From the NCBI GenBank assembly GCA_009911175.1, contig QXWX01000095.1, positions 1 through 18,341 of the forward strand: DNA of 18,341 nucleotides, written 5' to 3'. Positions within the stretch are counted from its first letter, which is position 1. Each line of letters starts with the position of its first letter. A program made the position numbers and the translations under genes. Shown piece after piece: positions 1 through 7,222 of this stretch. This stretch comes from Lachnospiraceae bacterium. Its GTDB lineage: Bacteria; Bacillota_A; Clostridia; Lachnospirales; Lachnospiraceae. A model generated the notes under the pieces. The model did no database searches, had not been told where the DNA came from, and saw only the letters and a program-made list of their open reading frames with translations.

Positions 1-45
1 TTGTAATATTCTGTATTCGGATTTTTTGATAGATCGGAAATGATA

Positions 46-74
46 TTGACGAAATGTCTGGAATATATTATCTT
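46..74 (+). promoter_or_regulatory. Candidate promoter of the cobalamin operon
   Basis: A -35-like TTGACG (46-51) is followed after 17 nt by TATCTT (69-74). Transcription would start near 81, immediately before the riboswitch stem at 84. The -10 is imperfect and the area is AT-rich, so chance matches are possible. The main support is its position relative to the riboswitch. Confidence 0.4.
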
Positions 75-83
75 AATAAAGGA

Positions 84-356
84 CTGCCCGGGGAAACAGG
101 TGAAAATCCTGTACGAGCCCGTCGCCGTAAGGTATTAAAGTATATACTCACTGCTATGCATACCTGAATGGGATCTGTCCGGCTGGATTGCGCGGGAAAT
201 CTGCGCTCCTGCCTGAAACAGCCCAAACGCCACAATTCAGGGAAAAGCCATTGGAATCTATGATTGGAATATCAACCGGAAGAGACCTTCCGGCAGTCGA
301 GTCACAGATCTGAGAAGGCCTGCAGGCATCCATGCCGAGTCGGAATATCCGGACAG
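84..356 (+). promoter_or_regulatory. Cobalamin (B12) riboswitch
   Basis: The conserved core is readable: GGGGAA, ACAGGTGAAAATCCTGT (a small stem-loop with the GGTG..AAATCC signature), then GAGCCCGTCGCCGTAA at about 90-136. The 3' part has AGTCGGAATATCCGG at 338-352, which resembles the conserved AGTCAGGA-ACCTGCC end. CTGCCCGG (84-91) can pair with CCGGACAG (349-356) with one mismatch, which closes the aptamer. The span between core and 3' end is about 200 nt, longer than usual for the class, so extra peripheral stems are implied. The genes that follow (a DUF4430 lipoprotein and an ECF S component) fit cobalamin control. By family knowledge, ligand binding lowers expression. An open reading frame that runs through this region from 264 is the riboswitch being read through, not protein-coding DNA. 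Confidence 0.82.
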
Positions 357-363
357 GACAGAT

Positions 364-403
364 CCTCCCGCAGCATCCAGCCGCGGGCGCCGGCTGACGG
401 AGG
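364..403 (+). promoter_or_regulatory. Hairpin between riboswitch and lipoprotein gene (possible expression platform)
   Basis: CCTCC (364-368) can pair with GGAGG (399-403), and inside it CAGCCG (378-383) pairs with CGGCTG (391-396). No U-tract follows, so it is not a standard intrinsic terminator. The likely ribosome binding site of the next gene, AAGGAG at 416-421, lies just downstream. The hairpin may belong to a translation-level switch, which is inference from position. Confidence 0.35.
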
Positions 404-431
404 AAATACAAATCGAAGGAGAATAGAAGTT

Positions 432-1019
432 ATGCGAAAGAAATGCATGAAAAAACAATGGTCATTCTTCCTTTGCATCGTGCTGATTGTGGCTATGGCA
501 CTGTCTGCATCGGGTTGTAATGGCAGCAGCGAAAACGGAGGAGACAAGGCATCGGCCGGGCAGGAGCAGACGGATGCGCAGAGTGATTCTCAGGCAGAAG
601 CCGGAACGGATACGCAGAGCGATTCCCAGACAGACACAGAGTCAGACGCGCAGAACGATTCCCAGACAGACACAGAGTCGGATGCGCAGAACGATTCCCA
701 GACCGAAAACGAAGGCAGTGTGCTGGGAGAGGGCGATACCAAATTTGACTTCACCGTGGTGGACCAGGATGGGGAGGAAACTCTGTTTGAGATCCATACA
801 GACAAAGAAACGGTCGGAGAAGCGCTGCAGGATGTGGGACTGATCGAAGGAGAGGAAGGGGAGTACGGCCTTTTCGTAAAGACAGTTAACGGCATCACTG
901 CGGATTATGATAAAGACGGCGTTTACTGGGCATTCTACGTCAATGACGAGTATGCCGCGGAGGGTGTGGATTCCACGAAGATCACGGAAGGAGACACCTA
1001 CGCCTTCAAGGTGGAATAA
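432..1019 (+). CDS. Lipoprotein with transcobalamin-like DUF4430 domain
   Basis: This is a 195-aa exported lipoprotein. The start at 432 is chosen because AAGGAG lies about 10 nt upstream and the product begins with a basic, hydrophobic signal peptide (MRKKCMKKQW...) ending in the lipobox SASGC, with Cys29 as the lipidated residue. Residues about 30-100 form a low-complexity Ser/Asp/Gln/Thr linker with tandem 12-aa repeats, which holds the domain away from the membrane. Residues about 105-195 match the DUF4430 pattern (FDFTVVDQDG, VGEALQDVGL, NGITADYDKDGVYWAFYVND, DTYAFKV). In family knowledge this is the fold of the C-terminal domain of transcobalamin and intrinsic factor. With the upstream B12 riboswitch and the downstream ECF S component 2 nt away, a role in capturing cobalamin or a relative at the cell surface is likely. 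Direct ligand binding is inference. Confidence is high for lipoprotein and domain, moderate for ligand. Confidence 0.85.
   Translation: MRKKCMKKQWSFFLCIVLIVAMALSASGCNGSSENGGDKASAGQEQTDAQSDSQAEAGTDTQSDSQTDTESDAQNDSQTDTESDAQNDSQTENEGSVLGEGDTKFDFTVVDQDGEETLFEIHTDKETVGEALQDVGLIEGEEGEYGLFVKTVNGITADYDKDGVYWAFYVNDEYAAEGVDSTKITEGDTYAFKVE
612..704 (+). repeat. 36-bp tandem repeat in lipoprotein linker
   Basis: Two full 36-nt units (612-647 and 648-683) and a partial third (684-704) encode QSDSQTDTESDA-like 12-residue blocks. The copies differ at only a few positions. Such repeats often vary in number between strains and set linker length. Confidence 0.8.
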
Positions 1020-1021
1020 GC

Positions 1022-1546
1022 GTGAAGCCGACAACAAGGGAGATTACGATATTTGCGATGCTGGGCGCGGTCATGTACGCGTCCAAGCTCCTGATGGAGG
1101 TGGCGCCCAATATCCACCTGCTGGGCGTATTCACCATTGCATTTACAGTGGTCTACCGGAAAAAAGCACTATATCCTATATATATATATGTGATTTTAAA
1201 CGGGATCTTCTGCGGCTTTGCGGCGTGGTGGGTTCCTTACCTTTATGTATGGACTGTTCTGTGGGGCGTTGTCATGCTCCTTCCGGAACCTCTTCCGAAA
1301 AAGCTCCGGCCTTTTGTATACATGACAGTCTGTGCGGCCCATGGCTTCCTGTTTGGGACGCTGTATGCGCCGGCACAGGCTGTTTTATTTGGAATGAGCT
1401 TTCAGGGGATGGTCTCCTGGATCATCGCAGGTCTGCCATTCGATCTGATACATGGCGTCAGTAATTTTTTCTGCGGGATCCTGATCGTGCCGGTGATCTC
1501 GGCGTTGCGGCTTGCGGAGAGAAGTATGGCAGAGGGTTCGGATTAG
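1022..1546 (+). CDS. cbrT: ECF transporter S component, probably cobalamin-specific (CbrT-like)
   Basis: This 174-aa membrane protein starts with GTG at 1022, two bases after the lipoprotein stop, so the two are almost certainly one operon. The length, the N-terminal REITIFAMLGAVMYASKLLM segment and the roughly six hydrophobic segments (about 9-25, 32-47, 50-69, 75-88, 97-125, 128-162) are those of energy-coupling-factor substrate-binding subunits. The -MLGAVM- and -HLLG- elements are typical of ECF S components. No EcfA or EcfT gene is nearby, so it would share a chromosomal energizing module (group II ECF). Cobalamin specificity rests on the riboswitch and the DUF4430 partner rather than on a residue signature, so the gene symbol is provisional. 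It could instead carry a cobamide precursor. Confidence 0.78.
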   Translation: MKPTTREITIFAMLGAVMYASKLLMEVAPNIHLLGVFTIAFTVVYRKKALYPIYIYVILNGIFCGFAAWWVPYLYVWTVLWGVVMLLPEPLPKKLRPFVYMTVCAAHGFLFGTLYAPAQAVLFGMSFQGMVSWIIAGLPFDLIHGVSNFFCGILIVPVISALRLAERSMAEGSD

Positions 1547-1656
1547 CCGGTTTTACTCTATAGACAGGAGGAAGAGGGGGCGGCATTTCTGGCGCCCCGC
1601 ATCGGGCTGACCGGGGGATGAATCGCCATGTGCGCAGAGCTTTGCATACGGGGAAT

Positions 1657-1822
1657 CTAGTACAGCATTGCATTAATAATTGAGTAATAATCACTCGCTG
1701 TCCATGCCATTACTGCGTTGGAGTCAGTCAACGATGCTACCGGCATCGCCTCCTTCCTCCGCCTTGTCCTGACATGGACATCAAGCGCTTATTACTTCAA
1801 AATTAATGCAACGCTGTACTAG
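1657..1822. mobile_element. MITE-like element with 50-nt imperfect terminal inverted repeats
   Basis: The left arm 1657-1706 (begins CTAGTACAGC) and the right arm 1773-1822 (ends GCTGTACTAG) are inverted repeats. By hand count 41 of 50 positions match, with the outer 10 and most of the inner 10 identical. The 66-nt centre holds a small hairpin (GATGC-TACCG-GCATC) and no ORF. The CTAG at each extreme end is palindromic, so it could be part of the repeat or a duplicated target. No transposase is present, which fits a miniature element moved in trans. It occupies most of the 319-bp gap between the ECF gene and the response regulator. The other part of the gap (1547-1656) shows only a short GGGGCG/CGCCCC stem at 1577-1598 without a U-tract. 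Confidence 0.7.
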
Positions 1823-1865
1823 TTTCTGATTCGGCTGTTCCGGGAAAAATGGCTGGAGGTATGAT

Positions 1866-2537
1866 ATGGACAAAAAAACAATCTTGATTATCGAAGACGA
1901 TACGGATCTCCAGGACGGCTTAAGCATTTCTCTGCGGTCCGAGGGGTATCAGACCAGGGCCGCGTCCACTGTAAAGGAGGGACTGCGGATCTTTCACGAG
2001 CAGGGATGCGACCTGCTCCTGTTAGACTGCAACCTGCCGGACGGCAATGGATTTGACCTGTGCGCCCGGATCAAAGGGGAATGCGATATCCCCATTTTCA
2101 TGCTCACCGCAAGAGATACGGAGATGGACGAGGTGAAGGCGCTGGAAACCGGTATGGACGACTTTATGAGCAAGCCCTTTTCCCTTGCGGTCCTGAAAGC
2201 AAGGATCAAAAAGCTGCTGCGCAGGGACACGCTGCAGATCCCGCTCTGTTCCGGCGATATCCGGATTGACCGGAATACCTGCAAGGTCTATAAGAACCAG
2301 ACGGAGATCCACTGCAGCAAGACCGAATACCAGCTTTTGCTCTATTTTGTAGAGCATGCGGGGCGTGTCCTTTCCAAGGAGCAGATCCTGGATTCGGTCT
2401 GGGACAGCCAGGGAAACTATGTGGACGAGAACACGGTTTCCGTGAACATCCGCAGGCTTCGGAGCAAGCTCGAGGATGACCCGAAGCATCCGGAGCGCCT
2501 GGTCAATGTGTATGGAATCGGATATATCTGGAAATAA
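1866..2537 (+). CDS. OmpR/PhoB-family response regulator (BceR/VanR-like)
   Basis: This is a 223-aa two-domain regulator. The receiver domain (residues 3-118) shows the acidic pair D11/D12, the phospho-acceptor D54 in LLLDCNLPDG, T81 in MLTAR and K103 in SKPF. The C-terminal winged helix (about 128-223) has the OmpR pattern: SKTEYQLLLYF, VLSKEQILDSVW, NTVSVNIRRLRSKL and a GIGYIWK ending. GGAGG at 1855-1859, six bases before the ATG, sets the start. It is followed after 56 nt by a histidine kinase and then by an ABC transporter, the usual order of Bce-type peptide-sensing and resistance loci. It probably activates the transporter genes from the site at 3487-3542. The MITE-like element ends only 43 bp upstream and may carry or displace its promoter. 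Confidence 0.93.
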   Translation: MDKKTILIIEDDTDLQDGLSISLRSEGYQTRAASTVKEGLRIFHEQGCDLLLLDCNLPDGNGFDLCARIKGECDIPIFMLTARDTEMDEVKALETGMDDFMSKPFSLAVLKARIKKLLRRDTLQIPLCSGDIRIDRNTCKVYKNQTEIHCSKTEYQLLLYFVEHAGRVLSKEQILDSVWDSQGNYVDENTVSVNIRRLRSKLEDDPKHPERLVNVYGIGYIWK

Positions 2538-2593
2538 CTTGTGCGGCTGCGCAGGATATTTCCACACAGTTCCCTGGAAGGAAGTGTAGAAAA

Positions 2594-3499
2594 ATGACGG
2601 GAATCTTGGCAGGAATGCTATTGATAACAGCAGGGATCGCGGCGGCGGAGCGCTTCCGGAGAAGAAGGATGTACCGGATGGTCAGCCGGATGCTGGAGCA
2701 GGTACTCAACCGGGAGAAAATCGGGATCTCCGATATCCGGGAGGGAGGGCTGTCCGCCCTTGCCGGGAAAATGATCCGGGTGCAGGAAACTTTGGAATAC
2801 GAGGTGGACCAGGCGCAGAAGGAAAAAGAACAGGTGAAGAGCCTGATCTCCAACATGTCCCATCAGCTGAAAACGCCTCTGAGCAATGTGGTCATGTACC
2901 GGGAGCTGCTGGAAACGGAACCGGATGCGGAGCAGAGGGCGGATTTTCTGGAACGGATGCGGCTGCAGCTGGACAAGATCAACTGGATCCTGCAGTCTCT
3001 GTTCAAAATGGTGAAGCTGGAGCAGGACGTGATCCGGTTTGAGACGGAACAGGCGTCCCTGAAGGAAACCCTCGTGAGCGCCCTCAGCAGCGTATATGAA
3101 AAAGCGGAGAAAAAGGAGATCCGCATCGTGACGGAGCCGTTTCCGGACTGCCTGCTTGAACACAATCCGAAATGGACCGCGGAAGTATTTGTCAATATTT
3201 TAGAAAACGCAGTCAAGTATTCGGAGAGTGGAAGCCAGATTGAGATTCAGGTCAGACCGCTGGAATTGTTTACGGAGATCCAGTTCCGGGATAACGGGAT
3301 CGGGATCCGGAAAGAAGAGCAAAACCGGATCTTCCAGCGCTTTTACCGGAGTCGGGATGTGGAGAACCGGGAAGGGTCAGGGATCGGCCTGTATCTGTCC
3401 CGAATGATCCTGGACAAGGAAAAAGGCTACATGACGGTCGCGTCGGAACACGGAAGGGGGAGCTGCATTTCCGTATTCTTACAAAACTGTCAGAATTGA
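2594..3499 (+). CDS. Sensor histidine kinase, short-sensor (BceS-like)
   Basis: This is a 301-aa membrane kinase. It has one N-terminal hydrophobic segment (about 3-19) followed by a basic stop-transfer stretch (ERFRRRR) and a coiled linker, with no extracellular sensor domain. The dimerization/phospho-acceptor motif is SNMSHQLKTPLSN with His90. The ATPase domain shows the N box (NILENAVKYS, 201-210), the G1/F box (DNGIGI, 233-238, and RIFQRFYRS) and the G2 box (GSGIGL, 261-266). Bce-type kinases usually have two membrane helices; only one is evident here. Lack of a sensor region suggests it reads the state of the partner transporter or the membrane rather than binding a ligand itself, which is family knowledge applied by inference. 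GGAAGG at about 2578-2583 supports the ATG at 2594. Confidence 0.92.
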   Translation: MTGILAGMLLITAGIAAAERFRRRRMYRMVSRMLEQVLNREKIGISDIREGGLSALAGKMIRVQETLEYEVDQAQKEKEQVKSLISNMSHQLKTPLSNVVMYRELLETEPDAEQRADFLERMRLQLDKINWILQSLFKMVKLEQDVIRFETEQASLKETLVSALSSVYEKAEKKEIRIVTEPFPDCLLEHNPKWTAEVFVNILENAVKYSESGSQIEIQVRPLELFTEIQFRDNGIGIRKEEQNRIFQRFYRSRDVENREGSGIGLYLSRMILDKEKGYMTVASEHGRGSCISVFLQNCQN

Positions 3500-3542
3500 G
3501 TGGGGATTTTGTCAGTACAATGAAAGATTCGCCTGCTATTCT
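3487..3542 (+). promoter_or_regulatory. Candidate operator and promoter of the ABC transporter genes
   Basis: Two direct repeats, CTGTCAGAATTGA (3487-3499) and TTGTCAGTACAATGA (3509-3523), carry TGTCAG 22 bp apart, about two helical turns, the spacing expected for a dimeric OmpR-type regulator. Downstream lies an extended -10, TGC-TATTCT (3534-3542), with no good -35 at the normal distance, as is common for activated promoters. The first repeat overlaps the end of the kinase gene. Control by the adjacent regulator is inference. Confidence 0.45.
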
Positions 3543-3613
3543 ATCTATTAGGAACGAAGCCCGAAGACAGCCGGACACAGGCTGCGCTGCCGGTGGAAGT
3601 CCGCAAATCAGAA

Positions 3614-3680
3614 GAGCATTCTCGGAAACTCTTTGCATCCAGTCGCAAAGATGGGTGCAAGGGAGTTTACGAGAGTGCTC
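3614..3680 (+). promoter_or_regulatory. Long imperfect hairpin in the leader of the ABC transporter genes
   Basis: GAGCATTCTCG at 3614-3624 pairs with CGAGAGTGCTC at 3670-3680. AAACTC (3626-3631) pairs with GAGTTT (3663-3668), and TTGCATCC (3633-3640) with GGGTGCAA (3653-3660). The result is about 26 paired positions with one bulge and one mismatch around a 12-nt loop. No U-tract follows on either strand, so it is not an intrinsic terminator. It ends 21 nt before the ATPase start codon. Possible roles are mRNA stability, translation control or a leader sensor. No known riboswitch class was recognised. Confidence 0.65.
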
Positions 3681-3701
3681 CACAAAAAATGGGGTGAAAA
3701 A

Positions 3702-4385
3702 ATGGATGTATTGCAGGTGAATCATGTAAGCAAACAATATGGAGAAAAAGAGAACGCGGTTCATGCATTGAGGGACGTTTCCTTCCGCGTCGGACAGGGA
3801 GAGTTTGCCGCCATCGTAGGGACTTCCGGCTCCGGAAAGTCCACACTGCTGAATCTGATCGGCGGTCTGGATGTGCCTTCCGGGGGAGAGATCATCATAA
3901 GGAAGCACAATATCGCGGGCCTGAAACGAAAGGAGCTGACCATCTTCCGGCGGAGAAATATCGGATTCGTGTTCCAGAATTACAGTCTGATGCCGGTCCT
4001 CAATGTGTATGACAATGTGGCCCTCCCGGTGACCTTTGACAAGGGAAAATATGTGGACCACCCTTATATTGAAGGGCTGCTCCGGGAATTGGGACTGTGG
4101 GAGAAGCGGAAGCGTTTTCCCAATGAGCTGTCCGGGGGACAGCAGCAGAGGGTGGCGATCGCCCGGGCGCTGGCCAACAAGCCGGCCCTCATCCTGGCCG
4201 ACGAACCCACCGGGAACCTGGACTCCAGGACCACCGTGGAGGTGATGGGGCTGTTAAAGAACAGCTGTAAAAAATACAACCAGACGATGATGATGGTCAC
4301 ACACAATGAAAGCCTGGCTGTGAGCTGCGACCGGATCCTCCATATTGAGGACGGAAGGCTCTTGAACGAAAGGGAAGGTGAGTGA
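3702..4385 (+). CDS. ABC transporter ATP-binding protein (BceA/MacB type)
   Basis: This 227-aa ATPase has all motifs in order: Walker A GTSGSGKS (40-47), Q-loop FQNYSLMP (91-98), signature LSGGQ (143-147), Walker B LILADEP (163-169), D-loop GNLDS, and switch His201 in VTHNE. It belongs to the LolD/MacB/BceA group that powers FtsX-type permeases. The start at 3702 is chosen because GGGGTG lies 5-6 nt upstream and the family begins right at this point; an in-frame ATG at 3633 would fall inside the long leader hairpin. The stop overlaps the region where the permease gene begins, which indicates translational coupling. With the permease it probably removes or detaches an antimicrobial peptide or another envelope-active compound. 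Confidence 0.95.
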   Translation: MDVLQVNHVSKQYGEKENAVHALRDVSFRVGQGEFAAIVGTSGSGKSTLLNLIGGLDVPSGGEIIIRKHNIAGLKRKELTIFRRRNIGFVFQNYSLMPVLNVYDNVALPVTFDKGKYVDHPYIEGLLRELGLWEKRKRFPNELSGGQQQRVAIARALANKPALILADEPTGNLDSRTTVEVMGLLKNSCKKYNQTMMMVTHNESLAVSCDRILHIEDGRLLNEREGE

Positions 4386-4387
4386 TC

Positions 4388-7072
4388 ATGAAAAACAGCA
4401 TTCACATTTCCTTTTCTTATCTCCGGTATTACAAAAAGCAGACCCTGACGCTGCTGGCAGGCATCCTTCTGTCTACGGCCCTCCTGACCGGAATGGGCGG
4501 GCTCTTTGAAAGCGGGCGGCATGCCACCCGTGAGAACGCCAGGACCCAATACGGGGACTGGCATTACAGCACCAGAGGGGACTCGGAATGGTTTGAAGAG
4601 TTTGAACAGGACCCTTCGGGAAGAGGGTATGCTCTGGAAAAGACGGGAGTGGAGACGGTCCGCAAGGCCATCGAGGAGCCTTTTTCCATCCAGCTTGTGT
4701 ATGCGGACTCCGGGTATCTGGAGATGATGGGCCGGGACATGATTGAGGGCGTTTATCCCCGGCAGGAGCATGAGATCGCCGCGGATGTCCAGACCCTGCA
4801 GAACCTGGGAGTGTCGACGGAACTGGGAACCCGGGTCGTGCTGGACAAAGAAGTCTTTACCCTGTGCGGGATCGTAGAGGAAATGCCGGAGAAAATGCCG
4901 GAGCTTCTGGGGGATGTGCGGCAGGTCTTCGTAAGCTCCGCACTGGATTACGGGACAAACGGTACATTTGTATATTTCAAATTTGACGAAAGCCGGAAGG
5001 GCTATGACCAGGTGAAAGCGTTTTCCAGGCAGTTTGGCATTCCGGGCTCGGACATCAAAAGGAATAATGGTCTGGCCGTATATACAGGGGGACTGGAGCC
5101 GGTGAACGTCCGGGAAGTGGTCAGGACCGGCCTGGAGAACCCGGGAGCCGGACTGCCCTATATCTGGGGGACCCTCAATGAAGAAGGGCAATTGACGGAA
5201 TGTGTGATCCTCCTGGCGATCGCGTTTTTCGGCGCATTTGTGATCTACAGCCTGTTCCAGATCTCCGTGATCCGCAGGATGTCCCAGTACAGTGCCATGC
5301 AGACCCTGGGGATGACCGACAAGGGCCAATTTGGAATCCTGTTCTGTGAGCTGGGCAGCATCGGGCTGGCGGGATATCCGGCAGGGTGCCTGCTTGGAAA
5401 TCTGGCGGGCAGATTGATCTATCAGAAAATCGGCCGCATCTTTCTGCCGCAGGATCAGACACGGCATGTGGGAGGCAGCAGCCCGGCAGAGGAGTTCGGC
5501 GCGGCCGGCCTCCCGGACGCGGGAGCTTACCAGGTCAGCTGGCGTATCTGCGCTGCGGGGGCGCTCTGCCTCATTGCCGCCTTTCTGGTGATCAGCGGCA
5601 TCTTCATTTGCCGGACGAGAAATACAACCATCCGGCAGAGACTGACCGGGGATCTGGTGAAGCGCCGTGATCCGAAGATCTACAGCATCCGGCGGGGCAG
5701 CCTGACCGGGATCCTGACCCGGAAGTTTATGCTTTCCCGAAAAGGGACATTTGTAGGGATCCTGCTGTCGCTGTCCATAGGAAGCATCATTTTCCTGGGC
5801 GCATTTTATGTTACGGAAAATACAAAGATCCACAACGAACTGACCTTCAAGGCGGATGACGGCCTGGGCTCGGATATCCAGGTTTACATCCAGTCCGGCC
5901 AGCTGACAGACGTGATCCCCGAGAGTGCCGTCCAAGCCATGCAAAATCTGTCCGGGATCCGGGAATTTCATCCGGTCCGGTATCTCCTGGGAGAGCTTGC
6001 GCTGAAAGACGGGACATTTTTGTGGCCGGAATATTTTGCGGAGACCGCGGATATAGAGGGATTCCTGCCAGATCCGGAGCTGATGGAAAACTATAACGGA
6101 CTCGCTGTACGGACTGGGGAGGAAGATTACGCGCTGAAAGTAAATATTTACGGATATGACGATGCCATGCTGGAGAGCCTGAACGACTACCTCTTAGAAG
6201 GGGAGATCCGTCCAGACCAGATGCGCAAGGAGAACAGCGTGATTCTGAAAACCCTGATGGACGGCCAGGGAAATTATGACGGCGTATGCGTGGCGCCCGG
6301 AGACTCGGTCGATCTGACCACGGTCAGCAGCCCGGAGGTTCCTCAGGAGGCTCTGCGTTTCCAGGGGGAGAGCGGATGGTACCAGAGTGCGTCCCTGCCG
6401 GTGGCGGCAGTGGTCAGCCGTCCCCTTGCCAAGGTAAATACTTATATCGGCGATGAGGGCACCACCGTCATCGACATCATCATGACCAACGAGCAGATGG
6501 AGCAGAACTTCTGGGTGAAGGACTACCAGACGATCAGCATTTCGGCGGATCCGGGAATCGGGGCGGAGGCGGTTTCCCCGGAGCTTGGGAAGCTGGCAAA
6601 AAATATCAGCAGATGTGTGGTGAAGGACTACAGTGAACAGATCCGGCAGCAGAACCTGTACCTTTACCAGAAAATGTTCTTCTATTATGGGATCGCGGCG
6701 GTGCTTTTGGGGATCAGCCTGCTCCACATCATGAACAGCATGCAGTACCTGGTGGCGGCAAGGAAGCGGGAGTTCGGGATCCTGCGGGCCATGGGGATCA
6801 CGGACGCGGGATTCAAAAGGATGCTGGCGAAGGAAGGACTGTGCTACGGGATCTATTCGGGGGTTACGGTTACAGTCATTTACTTCGTGGTTCAAAAAAT
6901 CTTATATTATTTTATGATCCATGTATACCTCTATCTGCATCCGGGGGCATTTGTCTCCGGGGCGGCCCTGGGAGGGATCCTTTTGCTGAATGTCGGGATC
7001 TGCGTGGGGGTGACCCTGCTGTCCGGAAGGGCGGTTCTGAGGGAAGGGATTGTGGAGGAGATTCGGGAATAG
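4388..7072 (+). CDS. ABC transporter permease with two FtsX domains
   Basis: This is an 894-aa permease. Hydrophobic segments lie at about 19-38, 271-292, 318-342, 387-408, 453-474, 764-784, 818-840 and 853-879, giving eight helices. There are two large extracellular parts, at about 40-270 and 475-762. The cytoplasmic FtsX-type elements after helices 2 and 6 are recognisable (RRMSQYSAMQTLGMT and ARKREFGILRAMGIT). Classic BceB permeases are about 650 aa with ten helices and a single large extracellular domain, so this is the double-FtsX layout instead. ATG 4388 is preferred because GGAAGGTG ends seven bases upstream; a GTG at 4382 overlapping the ATPase stop is the alternative. No clear terminator follows on +. 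Substrate is unknown; envelope or peptide resistance is suggested by the adjacent kinase/regulator. Confidence 0.9.
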   Translation: MKNSIHISFSYLRYYKKQTLTLLAGILLSTALLTGMGGLFESGRHATRENARTQYGDWHYSTRGDSEWFEEFEQDPSGRGYALEKTGVETVRKAIEEPFSIQLVYADSGYLEMMGRDMIEGVYPRQEHEIAADVQTLQNLGVSTELGTRVVLDKEVFTLCGIVEEMPEKMPELLGDVRQVFVSSALDYGTNGTFVYFKFDESRKGYDQVKAFSRQFGIPGSDIKRNNGLAVYTGGLEPVNVREVVRTGLENPGAGLPYIWGTLNEEGQLTECVILLAIAFFGAFVIYSLFQISVIRRMSQYSAMQTLGMTDKGQFGILFCELGSIGLAGYPAGCLLGNLAGRLIYQKIGRIFLPQDQTRHVGGSSPAEEFGAAGLPDAGAYQVSWRICAAGALCLIAAFLVISGIFICRTRNTTIRQRLTGDLVKRRDPKIYSIRRGSLTGILTRKFMLSRKGTFVGILLSLSIGSIIFLGAFYVTENTKIHNELTFKADDGLGSDIQVYIQSGQLTDVIPESAVQAMQNLSGIREFHPVRYLLGELALKDGTFLWPEYFAETADIEGFLPDPELMENYNGLAVRTGEEDYALKVNIYGYDDAMLESLNDYLLEGEIRPDQMRKENSVILKTLMDGQGNYDGVCVAPGDSVDLTTVSSPEVPQEALRFQGESGWYQSASLPVAAVVSRPLAKVNTYIGDEGTTVIDIIMTNEQMEQNFWVKDYQTISISADPGIGAEAVSPELGKLAKNISRCVVKDYSEQIRQQNLYLYQKMFFYYGIAAVLLGISLLHIMNSMQYLVAARKREFGILRAMGITDAGFKRMLAKEGLCYGIYSGVTVTVIYFVVQKILYYFMIHVYLYLHPGAFVSGAALGGILLLNVGICVGVTLLSGRAVLREGIVEEIRE

Positions 7073-7149
7073 AGGGGAATATTTCGTTCGTGTAGTCTCG
7101 GAAAGTCTAGAATCTGTTTCTCTCTATGATCATCCGGAGCGACCATAAC

Positions 7150-7173
7150 AAAAAATTGGCACCTGACGGTGCC
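7150..7173 (-). terminator. Intrinsic terminator, minus strand
   Basis: Read on -, GGCACC-GTCA-GGTGCC (7173-7158) is followed by AA and TTTTTT (7155-7150), a compact stem of six GC-rich pairs with a tetraloop and U-tract. It would stop transcripts arriving from the right, that is, from the insertion sequence or an older gene now lost. It does not serve the permease, since no U-tract follows on +. Confidence 0.65.
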
Positions 7174-7222
7174 TGATACCAAAAGCTTCTTGTTACTGAA
7201 CCGGATACGCTTAAAGTATATC

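Noticed and set aside
264..431. Upstream extension of the lipoprotein frame by 56 codons
   Set aside because: It lies within the cobalamin riboswitch and its downstream hairpin. The real signal peptide and the AAGGAG site place the start at 432.
1577..1598. GGGGCG/CGCCCC stem as terminator of the cobalamin operon
   Set aside because: No U-tract follows and the loop is large. It is not convincing as an intrinsic terminator.
4064..5971. A 635-codon open frame on the minus strand
   Set aside because: It runs antisense to the ATPase and permease genes, has no recognisable family features, and is explained by the codon bias of the true genes on +.
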